Source: Arthrobacter celericrescens
GTDB taxonomy: Bacteria; Actinomycetota; Actinomycetes; Actinomycetales; Micrococcaceae
DNA length: 64,000 bases
Assembly (NCBI RefSeq): GCF_003614925.1
Contig: NZ_QYLP01000098.1
Coordinates: forward strand, 1-64,000
Reading direction: 5' to 3'
How positions within the stretch are numbered: position 1 is the stretch's first letter; each line of letters starts with the position of its first letter. The notes beneath the pieces were generated by a model. That model made no database searches, was not told the DNA's origin, and was given only the letters and a program-made list of their open reading frames with translations. Positions 25,693-32,254 of this stretch are shown here, one piece after another. The position numbers were made by a program, and so were the translations under genes.

Positions 25693-27027
25693 TCAGCCCT
25701 GCAGCAGCCGCACGTGCTCCGGGGTCAGCTCGGCGATCCTGGTGACGCCGAGCAGTGCCATGGTGCGGGCCATGTCCTTCTCCAGGATCGCGATGGTCCG
25801 GTCCACGCCGGCCCGCCCTCCGGCCATGAGTCCGTAGAGGTACGCCCGGCCGATCAGGGCGAAGTCCGCCCCCAGCGCCAGCGCCGCGATGATGTCCGCG
25901 CCGCCCATGATGCCGGTGTCCAGGATGACCGCGGCCTCCGGGTTCCGTTCCTTGACGGCGGCGGAGACCCCGGGCAGCAGGTGCAGCGGGATCGGCGCGC
26001 GGTCCAGCTGGCGGCCGCCGTGGTTGGATACGACCACGCCGTCGGCCCCGTGGTCGACCACCTTCGCGGCGTCCTCCACGGTCTGGATGCCCTTGACCAC
26101 CAGCTTGCCCTTCCAGGTTTCGCGCAGCCAGTCGAGGTCATCGAAGGTCAGCGTGGGGTCGAACATCGAGTTGATCAGGTCCGCTACGGTGCCCGTGTAG
26201 CGCGAGAGCGAGGCGAACGTGAGCGGTTCGTGGGTGAGGAAGTTGAACCACCACGCCGGCCGGTACGAGGCGTCGAGCACGGTCTTCAACGTCAGGGCCG
26301 GCGGGATCGTCATGCCGTTGCGGACATCCCGGAGCCGTGCCCCGGCGACGGCGGTGTCCACCGTGACCATCAGGGTGTCGTTTCCGGCCGCGGCCGCGCG
26401 CTCGATCAGTTCCAGCGAACGCTCCCGGTCCGTCCACAGGTAGAGCTGGAACCAGTTGCGTCCGCCCGGCGCCGCCGCAGCGACGTCCTCGATCGAAGCG
26501 GTGCCCATGGTGGAGAGCGTGTACGGAATGCCGGCGGCCTCGGCCGCCTGGGATCCTGCGTATTCACCCTCGGACTGCATCATCCGGGTGAAGCCGGTGG
26601 GGGCGATGCCAAAGGGGAGGCGGGAAGGCTTGCCGAGGATGTCGGTGCTCAGGTCGATGCTGGAGACGTCGCGCAGGATGCCGGGCCGGAACTCGACATC
26701 CTGGAAGGCCTGCCGCGCCCGGCGCAGGGTGATTTCCGCTTCGGCGGCGCCGTCCGTGTAGTCGAACGGCGCCTGCGGCGTGCGGCGCTTGGCGATGTCC
26801 CGCAGCTCCCAGACCGTGGAGGCCCGCTTGAGGCGGGCGGCGTTGCTGAACTCCGGCTTCTTGAACTTCATCAGCGGAGCCAGGTCCGAATACTTGGGGA
26901 TCCGGCGCTTGAGGGCCGGCGGAATCACGACGGCGCTGTGGCCGTCCGCTGCGCTGTGGCCGTTCGCTGCGGCGGTGCTGTTGTTCGCTGCGGCTGTGCC
27001 GCTGGCTGGCTGGACGGTCTGCGTCAT
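25693..27027 (-). CDS. lldD: FMN-dependent alpha-hydroxy-acid (L-lactate) dehydrogenase family protein
   Basis: 444 aa TIM-barrel flavoenzyme that oxidises L-lactate or a related 2-hydroxy acid. FMN and active-site motifs present are FGIAPTGFTRMMQSEGE, WFQLYLW, MVTVDTAVAGARLRDVRNG, the catalytic-histidine signature VVVSNHGGRQLD, and DTGIMGGADIIAALALGAD. The first 40 residues are an unusual Ala/Asn/Ser/His-rich extension. I chose ATG 27027 from the frame's homology. The gene is divergent from a FadR-type regulator whose operators lie between them. Related quinone-linked lactate dehydrogenase is the most likely role; mandelate or glycolate oxidase cannot be excluded. Confidence 0.88.
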   Translation of the reverse strand: MTQTVQPASGTAAANNSTAAANGHSAADGHSAVVIPPALKRRIPKYSDLAPLMKFKKPEFSNAARLKRASTVWELRDIAKRRTPQAPFDYTDGAAEAEITLRRARQAFQDVEFRPGILRDVSSIDLSTDILGKPSRLPFGIAPTGFTRMMQSEGEYAGSQAAEAAGIPYTLSTMGTASIEDVAAAAPGGRNWFQLYLWTDRERSLELIERAAAAGNDTLMVTVDTAVAGARLRDVRNGMTIPPALTLKTVLDASYRPAWWFNFLTHEPLTFASLSRYTGTVADLINSMFDPTLTFDDLDWLRETWKGKLVVKGIQTVEDAAKVVDHGADGVVVSNHGGRQLDRAPIPLHLLPGVSAAVKERNPEAAVILDTGIMGGADIIAALALGADFALIGRAYLYGLMAGGRAGVDRTIAILEKDMARTMALLGVTRIAELTPEHVRLLQG

Positions 27028-27047
27028 GGTGGTCTCCGGACTCGGCT

Positions 27048-27064
27048 GTGTGGTTGGACCACAC
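27048..27064. promoter_or_regulatory. LldR/FadR-type operator A
   Basis: GTGTGGTTGGACCACAC is a perfect 7+3+7 palindrome and matches the TGGT-N-ACCA pattern of FadR-subfamily GntR proteins. It lies 21 bases before the dehydrogenase start. Confidence 0.8.
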
Positions 27065-27072
27065 TCTATTCC

Positions 27073-27089
27073 ATGTGGTCGGACCACAT
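27073..27089. promoter_or_regulatory. LldR/FadR-type operator B
   Basis: ATGTGGTCGGACCACAT is a second perfect 7+3+7 palindrome, 25 bases centre to centre from operator A. It is just upstream of the regulator's -10. Confidence 0.8.
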
Positions 27090-27093
27090 CAAG

Positions 27094-27099
27094 TAGAAT
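27094..27099 (+). promoter_or_regulatory. Leaderless -10 (TAGAAT) of the FadR-type regulator
   Basis: TAGAAT ends six bases before ATG 27106 with no ribosome-binding site, so the message probably starts at the ATG. Operator B overlaps the position of the -35. Confidence 0.65.
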
Positions 27100-27105
27100 T
27101 CCGGC

Positions 27106-27795
27106 ATGCGAACCCACGAACTCGTGCTCGGTTGGATCGAAAGGCAGTTCTCCGACGGCAAACTGCTGCTTGGCGGACGCCTCCCTGCGGAGCGCGCCCT
27201 TGCCGAACAGCTCCAGGTGTCCCGGACGTCGGTGCGCGAAGCGATCCGGATCCTGGAGGCGATGGGCGTGGTGCGGGCCGGCGTCGGCTCCGGGAAGGAC
27301 GCCGGGACGGTGGTCATCGCGGAACCCGCCACGGCACTCGGCGCGGCCTTGCGACTGCACACGGCCACCCGGCACCTTCCCGTGGCCGACATCGTGGAAA
27401 CCCGTGTGCTGCTGGAATCGTGGGCCGTTTCGAGGGCCCGCCCCGAATCGCCGGCCCTCGCCGAGGCCGCCGAGCTACTCGACGGCATGGACGCCGGCCC
27501 GGGCACCGAGGAGTTCCTGGCCTTGGACGTCCGCTTCCATCTGGCACTCTCAGAGGCCGCCGGCAACGTAGTGGTGAGCGCCATGATGGCGTCCCTCCGC
27601 GAAGCGATCGAAGGCTACGCCGCCGAACTGACCAAGAACCTGCCGGACTGGGACGCGACCGCCGGCCGCCTCCGGGCCGAGCACCGCGCGATCCTCGACG
27701 CCGTGAACACCGGCGACGGCGGCAAGGCGGCACGGCTTGTTGCCGCCCACATCGAGGGCTACTACCGCGAAGCAGGAGTCGCCGCTTCCGGCTGA
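27106..27795 (+). CDS. FadR-subfamily GntR regulator (LldR-like)
   Basis: 229 aa. Residues 1-70 are a GntR winged helix (LGGRLPAERALAEQLQVSRTSVREAIRILEAMGVV). After a longer loop the FCD domain begins (about 85-225), with FHLALSEAAGNVVVSAMM and the metal-binding histidine pattern (VRFHLAL, EHRAILDA, AAHIEGYY). The adjoining lactate-type dehydrogenase and the twin TGGTNNNACCA sites argue that it is the lactate-responsive repressor of that gene and of itself. Effector identity is inferred from the neighbour. Confidence 0.87.
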   Translation: MRTHELVLGWIERQFSDGKLLLGGRLPAERALAEQLQVSRTSVREAIRILEAMGVVRAGVGSGKDAGTVVIAEPATALGAALRLHTATRHLPVADIVETRVLLESWAVSRARPESPALAEAAELLDGMDAGPGTEEFLALDVRFHLALSEAAGNVVVSAMMASLREAIEGYAAELTKNLPDWDATAGRLRAEHRAILDAVNTGDGGKAARLVAAHIEGYYREAGVAASG

Positions 27796-27807
27796 GGCCC
27801 GGGCCGA

Positions 27808-28830
27808 TCAGGCCTTCGGTGGCGCGGTGCTGCCGCGGATTTCCAGGTGCGGCTCGAAGTGGTCGGTGGGGGACTGGGCGTTGGCCTGGGTGATGTGTTC
27901 GCGCATCCGGCGCCAGGCTAGGCTGCCCAGCTGGGTGATCGGCACGGCCGCGGTGGTCAGGCCCGGCATGGTGTAGCGGGCGAAGGGCATGTCGTCGTAG
28001 CCCGTGATGGACAGGTCCTCCGGCACCCGGATGCCGCGTTCGCTCAGGCCGTGCAGCAGGCCCATGGCCGCGACGTCGTTGAAGACCAGGATGCCGGTGG
28101 CCCCGCAGGAGGCGACGGCGTCGCTTGCCTCGTTCCCGGCGTCGTAAGTGTTTCCCCCCGGAATGACCTGCAGCTCCACCTCGGGGTAGTCCTGGACGAA
28201 CTTCTCCAGCCCGCGCAGCCGCTGCACGTTCGATGCGCTGCGCTCCGGGCCGGTCAGGTAGGCGATCCGCCGGTGGCCCAGTTCCACCAGGTGGGCGCCG
28301 AGCTTCTGGATCCCGTGGCCGTAGTCCACCACCAGGCTGGGCGTGGACGAGAGTTCGGTGGTGCGGTTGATCAGCACCAAGGGGTGCAGGGTGGGGGCGA
28401 GCTCTTCGAGTTCGTCCTGGCTCATGCGCGGGGCGCAGAGTACGACGCCGTCGCAGCGCCGCCGTGCCTCGCCGGCAAGGATCGCTTCCTCGCTGGAGAC
28501 TTCGGAAGAGTCTGCGATCAGGACCCGGTAGCCGTCGCGCGCGGCGGCGATGCTGACGTCCCGCAGGATGGACTGGAACGTGGGGTTCGAGAGGTCCGGA
28601 ACCACGATGCCGATGGTTTCGGTCTTGCCCAGGGCCAGGCTGCGGCCCACGGGGTTCGGCTTGTACTTCAGCTCGGCAGCGGCGGCCTGGACCCGCTGGG
28701 CGATGGAGGCGTTGACGGTGGTGTTGCCGTTCATGACGCGCGACACCGTGGCATGCGAAACACCGGCCCGTGCAGCCACGTCACCGATTCCGACGCGCCG
28801 CCTGCTCCGATCTGCCATGGCTTCCTTCAT
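27808..28830 (-). CDS. LacI-family transcriptional regulator
   Basis: 340 aa from ATG 28830 (ATG 28818 is an alternative). The LacI helix-turn-helix is VGIGDVAARAGVSHATVSRVMNGN at about residues 12-35, with the hinge helix KPNPVGRSLALGKT following. The periplasmic-binding-like effector domain extends from about residue 65 to the end. Its sugar is not deducible, since no sugar genes adjoin it. It is convergent with the FadR-type regulator. A LacI-type operator 41 bases upstream suggests autoregulation. Confidence 0.88.
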   Translation of the reverse strand: MKEAMADRSRRRVGIGDVAARAGVSHATVSRVMNGNTTVNASIAQRVQAAAAELKYKPNPVGRSLALGKTETIGIVVPDLSNPTFQSILRDVSIAAARDGYRVLIADSSEVSSEEAILAGEARRRCDGVVLCAPRMSQDELEELAPTLHPLVLINRTTELSSTPSLVVDYGHGIQKLGAHLVELGHRRIAYLTGPERSASNVQRLRGLEKFVQDYPEVELQVIPGGNTYDAGNEASDAVASCGATGILVFNDVAAMGLLHGLSERGIRVPEDLSITGYDDMPFARYTMPGLTTAAVPITQLGSLAWRRMREHITQANAQSPTDHFEPHLEIRGSTAPPKA

Positions 28831-28870
28831 GATGCTGCCCTGTTTCCTTGGCGCTGAGTCTAGCGACTTT

Positions 28871-28886
28871 TGGGAAACGTTTTCTC
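28871..28886. promoter_or_regulatory. LacI-family operator candidate
   Basis: TGGGAAACGTTTTCTC has the central CG dyad and GAAA-CG-TTTTC symmetry typical of LacI/cre-type sites. It lies 41 bases upstream of the LacI start. Confidence 0.6.
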
Positions 28887-28941
28887 TCAATGTCCTTCCA
28901 TTGCGCCCGGTGACTGTTACGGGATGAGACCCGGACCGGTT

Positions 28942-28971
28942 TTGCGGCCCGGGCGCCTTCATGGCTATGGT
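28942..28971 (+). promoter_or_regulatory. Promoter of the aro leader peptide
   Basis: TTGCGG (28942-28947) and TATGGT (28966-28971) are 18 bases apart. The -10 ends six bases before ATG 28978, so the transcript would begin at the leader start codon (leaderless). Confidence 0.6.
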
Positions 28972-28977
28972 GTGTCC

Positions 28978-29037
28978 ATGACTAAGCGTTGGTATGCGTA
29001 TTTTTCGTTGGCTCTGGAGGGGCCCGCGTCTAACTGA
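28978..29037 (+). CDS. Aromatic leader peptide upstream of DAHP synthase
   Basis: A 19-residue reading frame, MTKRWYAYFSLALEGPASN, ends 112 bases before the DAHP synthase start. Four aromatic residues (W5, Y6, Y8, F9) in five codons include all three end products of the aromatic pathway. Such clusters make ribosome position depend on charged tRNA levels. The peptide has a -10 placed for leaderless expression and is followed by alternative RNA pairings and a strong hairpin. In Corynebacterium glutamicum a leader ORF (aroR) precedes aroF. This one could be its counterpart, but it senses a wider set of amino acids. Confidence 0.75.
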   Translation: MTKRWYAYFSLALEGPASN

Positions 29038-29090
29038 CACGCATCCAACTAACCTTCAGAGCCAACAGGGCAGAGATGATTCTCTGCCCT
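28989..29090 (+). promoter_or_regulatory. Attenuator-like RNA region of the aro operon
   Basis: TTGGTATGCGT (28989-28999, the W-Y-A codons) can pair with ACGCATCCAA (29039-29048) with one bulge. GTTGGCTCTG (29007-29016) pairs perfectly with CAGAGCCAAC (29057-29066). These two pairings cross, so they are mutually exclusive. Next to the second is a 10-bp hairpin AGGGCAGAGA/TCTCTGCCCT (29067-29090) with a four-base loop and no T tract. The region before the start (29102-29147) can also pair with GAACAGGACCC around the ribosome-binding site. This fits ribosome-mediated attenuation or translation control by the leader peptide; the exact switch is not proven. Confidence 0.65.
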
Positions 29091-29149
29091 TCGCCATATC
29101 CGGCGGGTTCTGATGAGGGCCCGCTCCGCCCCCGGAACAGGACCCGAAA

Positions 29150-30292
29150 ATGACCAGCATTGCCGAAAACCCCGCCGCACTCGACGCCAGCCAGGTCGCA
29201 CCTGCGGACCGCTCGACGTCGAACTTGCGGGTCAGCCGCTTCGAACCGCTCCCTGCACCGCAGGAAGTCATCGCGGAACTGCCGCTTGGCGCGAAGGCCG
29301 CGGCCGTCGTCGAACGCGGCCGTGACGAAATCCGGGCGATCATGGACGGCGTCGACGACCGCCTGCTGGTGATCGTCGGCCCTTGCTCCATCCACGACCC
29401 CAAGGCCGGCCTGGAATACGCCCGCCGCTTGGTCAGCCAGGCCGAAAAGCACAAGGAAGACCTCCTGGTGGTCATGCGTGCCTACTTCGAAAAGCCGCGC
29501 ACCACGGTGGGCTGGAAGGGCCTTATCAACGATCCGCACCTGGACGGCAGCCACGACATCGCCTCGGGCCTGCGCGCCGCCCGCGGTTTCCTCCAACAGG
29601 TCACCGAGCTCGGCCTGCCCACCGCCACGGAATTCCTCGAGCCGATCAGCCCGCAGTACATGGCGGACCTGGTGGCCTGGGGCGCCATCGGCGCCCGCAC
29701 CACTGAAAGCCAGATCCACCGCCAGCTTGCCTCCGGCCTGTCCATGCCGATCGGCTTCAAGAACGGCACCGACGGCGACCTGCAGGTGGCCATCGACGCC
29801 TGCGGTGCCGCTGCAGCCCAGCAGGCGTTCCTCGGCATTGACGGCGACGGCCGCGCCGCCCTGGTGGCCACCGCCGGGAACCCCGACACGCATGTGATCC
29901 TGCGCGGCGGCCGCAAAGGCCCCAACTACTCCGCGGACGACGTCGCTGCCGCGTCCGAAAAGCTGTCCGCCAAGGGTCTGAACCCGCGGCTGATCGTCGA
30001 CGCGAGCCACGCCAACAGCGGCAAGAGCCACCACCGCCAGGCCGAGGTCGCGCTGGAAATCGGTGCCCAGCTGGAGGCCGATCCCGCCTCTCCGGTTGCC
30101 GGCGTCATGCTGGAGAGCTTCCTGGTGGGCGGCGCCCAGAACCTCGACGTCGCGCTTCAGCTCGCGGGGGAGCAGGAGCTCGTCTACGGCCAAAGCGTCA
30201 CCGACGCCTGCATGGAATGGGACGTCACCGCATCCGTGCTCGAGCAGCTCGCGGCATCCGCCCGGAAGCGCCGCGAGGCCACCGCCGTGTGA
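29150..30292 (+). CDS. aroG: 3-deoxy-7-phosphoheptulonate (DAHP) synthase, class I
   Basis: 380 aa, first enzyme of the shikimate pathway, condensing phosphoenolpyruvate and erythrose 4-phosphate. Class I (AroA-Ia) motifs are complete: LLVIVGPCSIHDPKAGLEYA, GWKGLINDPHLDGS, LPTATEFLEPISPQY, GARTTESQIHR, and IVDASHANSGKSHHRQ. About 40 N-terminal residues precede the catalytic core. Its ATG at 29150 has a weak site AACAGGA. Regulation by the aromatic leader upstream is likely. A possible link is that erythrose 4-phosphate is also what a tetrose pathway in this window would produce (speculative). Confidence 0.94.
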   Translation: MTSIAENPAALDASQVAPADRSTSNLRVSRFEPLPAPQEVIAELPLGAKAAAVVERGRDEIRAIMDGVDDRLLVIVGPCSIHDPKAGLEYARRLVSQAEKHKEDLLVVMRAYFEKPRTTVGWKGLINDPHLDGSHDIASGLRAARGFLQQVTELGLPTATEFLEPISPQYMADLVAWGAIGARTTESQIHRQLASGLSMPIGFKNGTDGDLQVAIDACGAAAAQQAFLGIDGDGRAALVATAGNPDTHVILRGGRKGPNYSADDVAAASEKLSAKGLNPRLIVDASHANSGKSHHRQAEVALEIGAQLEADPASPVAGVMLESFLVGGAQNLDVALQLAGEQELVYGQSVTDACMEWDVTASVLEQLAASARKRREATAV

Positions 30293-30315
30293 CCACGAAT
30301 GTAGCGTCCGGGACT

Positions 30316-30344
30316 TTCACATTGGCCTCAGCAGCCTCTAAAGT
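30316..30344 (+). promoter_or_regulatory. Sigma-A-type promoter of the helix-turn-helix gene
   Basis: TTCACA (30316-30321) and TAAAGT (30339-30344) are exactly 17 bases apart. The 5' leader to ATG 30439 would be about 90 bases. Confidence 0.6.
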
Positions 30345-30438
30345 ATCTAGCACATGGTTGTGATGGCTCAGCATCGGAACGCCGCAGTCATGCGCGCTGG
30401 GGTTGTCCTTGTCAGCTGAGAGCAAAGGAATATGGAGA

Positions 30439-30651
30439 ATGTCCGCAGAGACCAACTTCTCGAATGCGCGATTCATGACCGTGGCCGAAGTGGCCGAGGT
30501 TCTCCGGGTTTCCAAAATGACCGTGTACCGCCTGGTCCACTCCGGCGAAATGCCGGCCGTCCGTTTTGGTCGGTCATTCCGGGTCCCTGAGGAAGCCGTT
30601 GCCCAGTACCTCAAGGGTGCCGTGGTGGATGGCCGCTCGGAGAGTGCCTAG
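30439..30651 (+). CDS. Excisionase-type helix-turn-helix DNA-binding protein (Rv0500A-like)
   Basis: 70 aa. After 12 residues the sequence ARFMTVAEVAEVLRVSKMTVYRLVHSGEMPAVRFGRSFRVPEEAVAQYL is a complete winged-helix MerR/Xis-type domain (quoted here in part: TVAEVAEVLRVSKMTVYRLV). It resembles the small protein encoded beside proC in mycobacteria, so this is a conserved chromosomal regulator (BldC-like class), not a phage excisionase. ATG 30439 follows AAGGA at eight bases. The next gene is bS22, as in the mycobacterial arrangement. Confidence 0.82.
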   Translation: MSAETNFSNARFMTVAEVAEVLRVSKMTVYRLVHSGEMPAVRFGRSFRVPEEAVAQYLKGAVVDGRSESA

Positions 30652-30755
30652 CCTTTTCGTCCATGGGCCCCACTGGGTCCACGGTCATTGGGTGCCCCTG
30701 TGAGGCGGTACCCTGTTAAGGAACGTTTTACGTCACTGTAAGAATCCGTCTGTTG

Positions 30756-30775
30756 CGGGGCCTTCACCGGCCCCG
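30756..30775 (+). terminator. Short perfect hairpin upstream of bS22
   Basis: CGGGGCC (30756-30762) pairs with GGCCCCG (30769-30775) around a six-base loop. It could end the upstream transcript or form a 5' leader structure for the ribosomal protein. Confidence 0.4.
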
Positions 30776-30815
30776 TCCGGCAGGCGGGAACTTCACTTAT
30801 TTGTAAGGAACTTTC

Positions 30816-30914
30816 GTGGGTTCAGTTATCAAGAAGCGCCGCAAGCGTATGGCCAAGAAGAAGCACCGCAAGTTGCTTCGTAAGACCCGCCACCAGCGTC
30901 GCAATAAGAAGTAG
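30816..30914 (+). CDS. Small ribosomal subunit protein bS22 (AURKAIP1/COX24 domain)
   Basis: 32 aa, very basic: starts GSVIKKRRKRMAKKKHRKLL and ends RHQRRNKK. This matches the tiny protein first seen in mycobacterial 30S structures as bS22 (Rv0500B-type) and the mitochondrial AURKAIP1/COX24 domain. It lies near the decoding centre in those ribosomes. Start GTG 30816 has AAGGAAC six to eight bases upstream. It is short enough to be missed by annotation pipelines. Neighbouring genes (Rv0500A-like protein before it, HAD-IB hydrolase after it) match the mycobacterial order. Confidence 0.9.
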   Translation: MGSVIKKRRKRMAKKKHRKLLRKTRHQRRNKK

Positions 30915-30935
30915 AAATACTTCGCAGTGCGTGAA

Positions 30936-30968
30936 TGCCCGTTGCCTTTCGAGGTGGCGGGCATTTTT
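30936..30968 (+). terminator. Rho-independent terminator with TTCG loop after bS22
   Basis: A 12-bp stem including G-U pairs (TGCCCGTTGCCT/AGGTGGCGGGCA) closes a TTCG tetraloop and is followed by TTTTT. It may also serve the convergent HAD-IB gene. Confidence 0.85.
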
Positions 30969-30996
30969 GCGTTCCCGATGGGATCCAGGGGAGGCG

Positions 30997-31815
30997 TCAG
31001 ACCCTGGGGCCGCGGAACTTGCTGAAGCCGCGCCACAGGCCGTAGACGGCACCGCCCACAGTGGCGGCCTTCAGGCCCAGGGTCGCAGCGCGGCGGCCCG
31101 AACGAAAGTCGTACACGGGCCAGTTGTTTTCGCGGGCGTGGCGGCGCAGGGCGGCGTCGGGATTGATGCACACCGGATGGCCCACCAGGGTGAGCAGCGG
31201 AATGTCGTTGTGGGAATCGCTGTACGCCCAGCAGCGCTGCAGGTCCAGGCCTTCCTCGTCCGCCACCTGCTGGACGGCAACGGCCTTCGCCGGTCCGTGC
31301 AGGATGTCGCCCACGAGCCGGCCGGTGTAGGCGCCGTCCTCGATTTCGCCCACCGTGCCCAGTGCGCCGGTCAGGCCCAGCCGGGTGGCAATCACCTTTG
31401 CGACCTCGACCGGAGTCGCGGTCACCAGCCAGACCTTGCGGCCGACCCTGAGGTGCTGCTCGGCCAGCGCCTTCGTGCCCGGCCAGATCCGTGACTCGAT
31501 CATCTCGTCGTAGACCTCTTCGCCCAGTTCGTGGACCTCGGAGACCTTGATTCCGGCGGCCAGGGTCAGGGCAGAATCGCGGACCGCGTGCACGTCGTCC
31601 ATGTTCTCCCCGCGGAGGACGAACTTGAACTGCTTCCACGCGAAGCCCGCAGCCTGGGACAAGGTGAAGGCCTTGCGTTCGTACATTTTCCGGGCCACAT
31701 GGAAGAGGCTCGCGCCCCGCATCAAGGTGTTGTCGACGTCGAAGAATGCGGCTTCGCCGTGTTGCTGCTTCACAGCCGGCGCGGTGGCCACAGCGGCGGT
31801 CTTCTCGTCGGGCAT
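30997..31815 (-). CDS. HAD-superfamily subfamily IB hydrolase (SerB-like)
   Basis: 272 aa. HAD motif I FFDVDNTLMRG (about residues 23-33), motif II TATP (after VGRKVWLV), motif III region with Lys, and motif IV YSDSHNDIPLL are intact. Subfamily IB includes phosphoserine phosphatases and the mycobacterial SerB1-like proteins. The substrate is uncertain (phosphoserine or a phospholipid headgroup are options). The C-terminus has a hydrophobic-basic tail (AATVGGAVYGLWRGFSKFRGPRV) suggesting membrane association. The ATG at 31815 is preceded by TAGACT six bases upstream. Confidence 0.85.
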   Translation of the reverse strand: MPDEKTAAVATAPAVKQQHGEAAFFDVDNTLMRGASLFHVARKMYERKAFTLSQAAGFAWKQFKFVLRGENMDDVHAVRDSALTLAAGIKVSEVHELGEEVYDEMIESRIWPGTKALAEQHLRVGRKVWLVTATPVEVAKVIATRLGLTGALGTVGEIEDGAYTGRLVGDILHGPAKAVAVQQVADEEGLDLQRCWAYSDSHNDIPLLTLVGHPVCINPDAALRRHARENNWPVYDFRSGRRAATLGLKAATVGGAVYGLWRGFSKFRGPRV

Positions 31816-31821
31816 GCCATG

Positions 31822-31827
31822 AGTCTA
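31822..31827 (-). promoter_or_regulatory. Leaderless -10 (TAGACT) for the HAD-IB gene
   Basis: TAGACT on the minus strand ends six bases before ATG 31815, with no ribosome-binding site. Confidence 0.55.
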
Positions 31828-31909
31828 GTCAATTGCCCCGCCCGGCGCCGTGCCGCGCCGTGAGCATGAACCCGCGCCGTGCGCTTCGACGCCGCCCCGC
31901 GGCTCGGGA

Positions 31910-31915
31910 TACCGT
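31910..31915 (+). promoter_or_regulatory. Leaderless -10 (TACCGT) for the glutaredoxin-like gene
   Basis: TACCGT ends six bases before ATG 31922. It is divergent from the HAD-IB promoter about 90 bases away. Confidence 0.5.
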
Positions 31916-31921
31916 GGAAAC

Positions 31922-32176
31922 ATGCCGATTCCCGACGTCGTCCTCCTCACCAAACCCGACTGCCACCTCTGCGCTGCGGCGCGGGACGCCGTCGAACGCG
32001 TTGCGTCCGGGCTGGGGCTGCCGTGGCGCGAGACCTCCATCGAAGGCGATCCCGAACTGAGCGAACGTTACGCCGAAGAGATCCCGGTGGTGCTGGTGGA
32101 CGGCATCCAGCGGGACTTCTGGAAGATCGACGAAGTGCGGCTCACCAGGGTGCTGCAGAAGGCAATGGCATCCTGA
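31922..32176 (+). CDS. Glutaredoxin-like (DUF836) thioredoxin-fold protein
   Basis: 84 aa. A thioredoxin fold with redox motif CHLC in VVLLTKPDCHLCAAARDAVERV, then ERYAEEIPVVLVDG with the cis-proline. It has no signal peptide, so it is cytosolic. The family (Pfam glutaredoxin 2/DUF836) sits beside rex or hemA in many actinobacteria, hinting at redox-linked expression. Function is otherwise uncharacterised. It precedes rex by 78 bases. Confidence 0.85.
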   Translation: MPIPDVVLLTKPDCHLCAAARDAVERVASGLGLPWRETSIEGDPELSERYAEEIPVVLVDGIQRDFWKIDEVRLTRVLQKAMAS

Positions 32177-32190
32177 GTGTGACTCCGGTG

Positions 32191-32236
32191 GCTTTGTTGA
32201 CTCCGGGCGGCCCGCAATAGAGTGGGACAACAAAGC
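32191..32236. repeat. Inverted repeat before rex
   Basis: GCTTTGTTG (32191-32199) is exactly complementary to CAACAAAGC (32228-32236), 28 bases apart. It could form an RNA hairpin or be two half-operators; it does not match the usual TTGTGAA...TTCACAA Rex site closely. Confidence 0.4.
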
Positions 32237-32254
32237 AACACAATGGAGACAACC

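Noticed and set aside
30439..30651. Excisionase-like protein as evidence of a prophage or integrative element
   Set aside because: It sits with bS22 and a HAD-IB gene in the same order as in mycobacteria, and no integrase, att site or phage gene is near. It is a conserved chromosomal helix-turn-helix protein.
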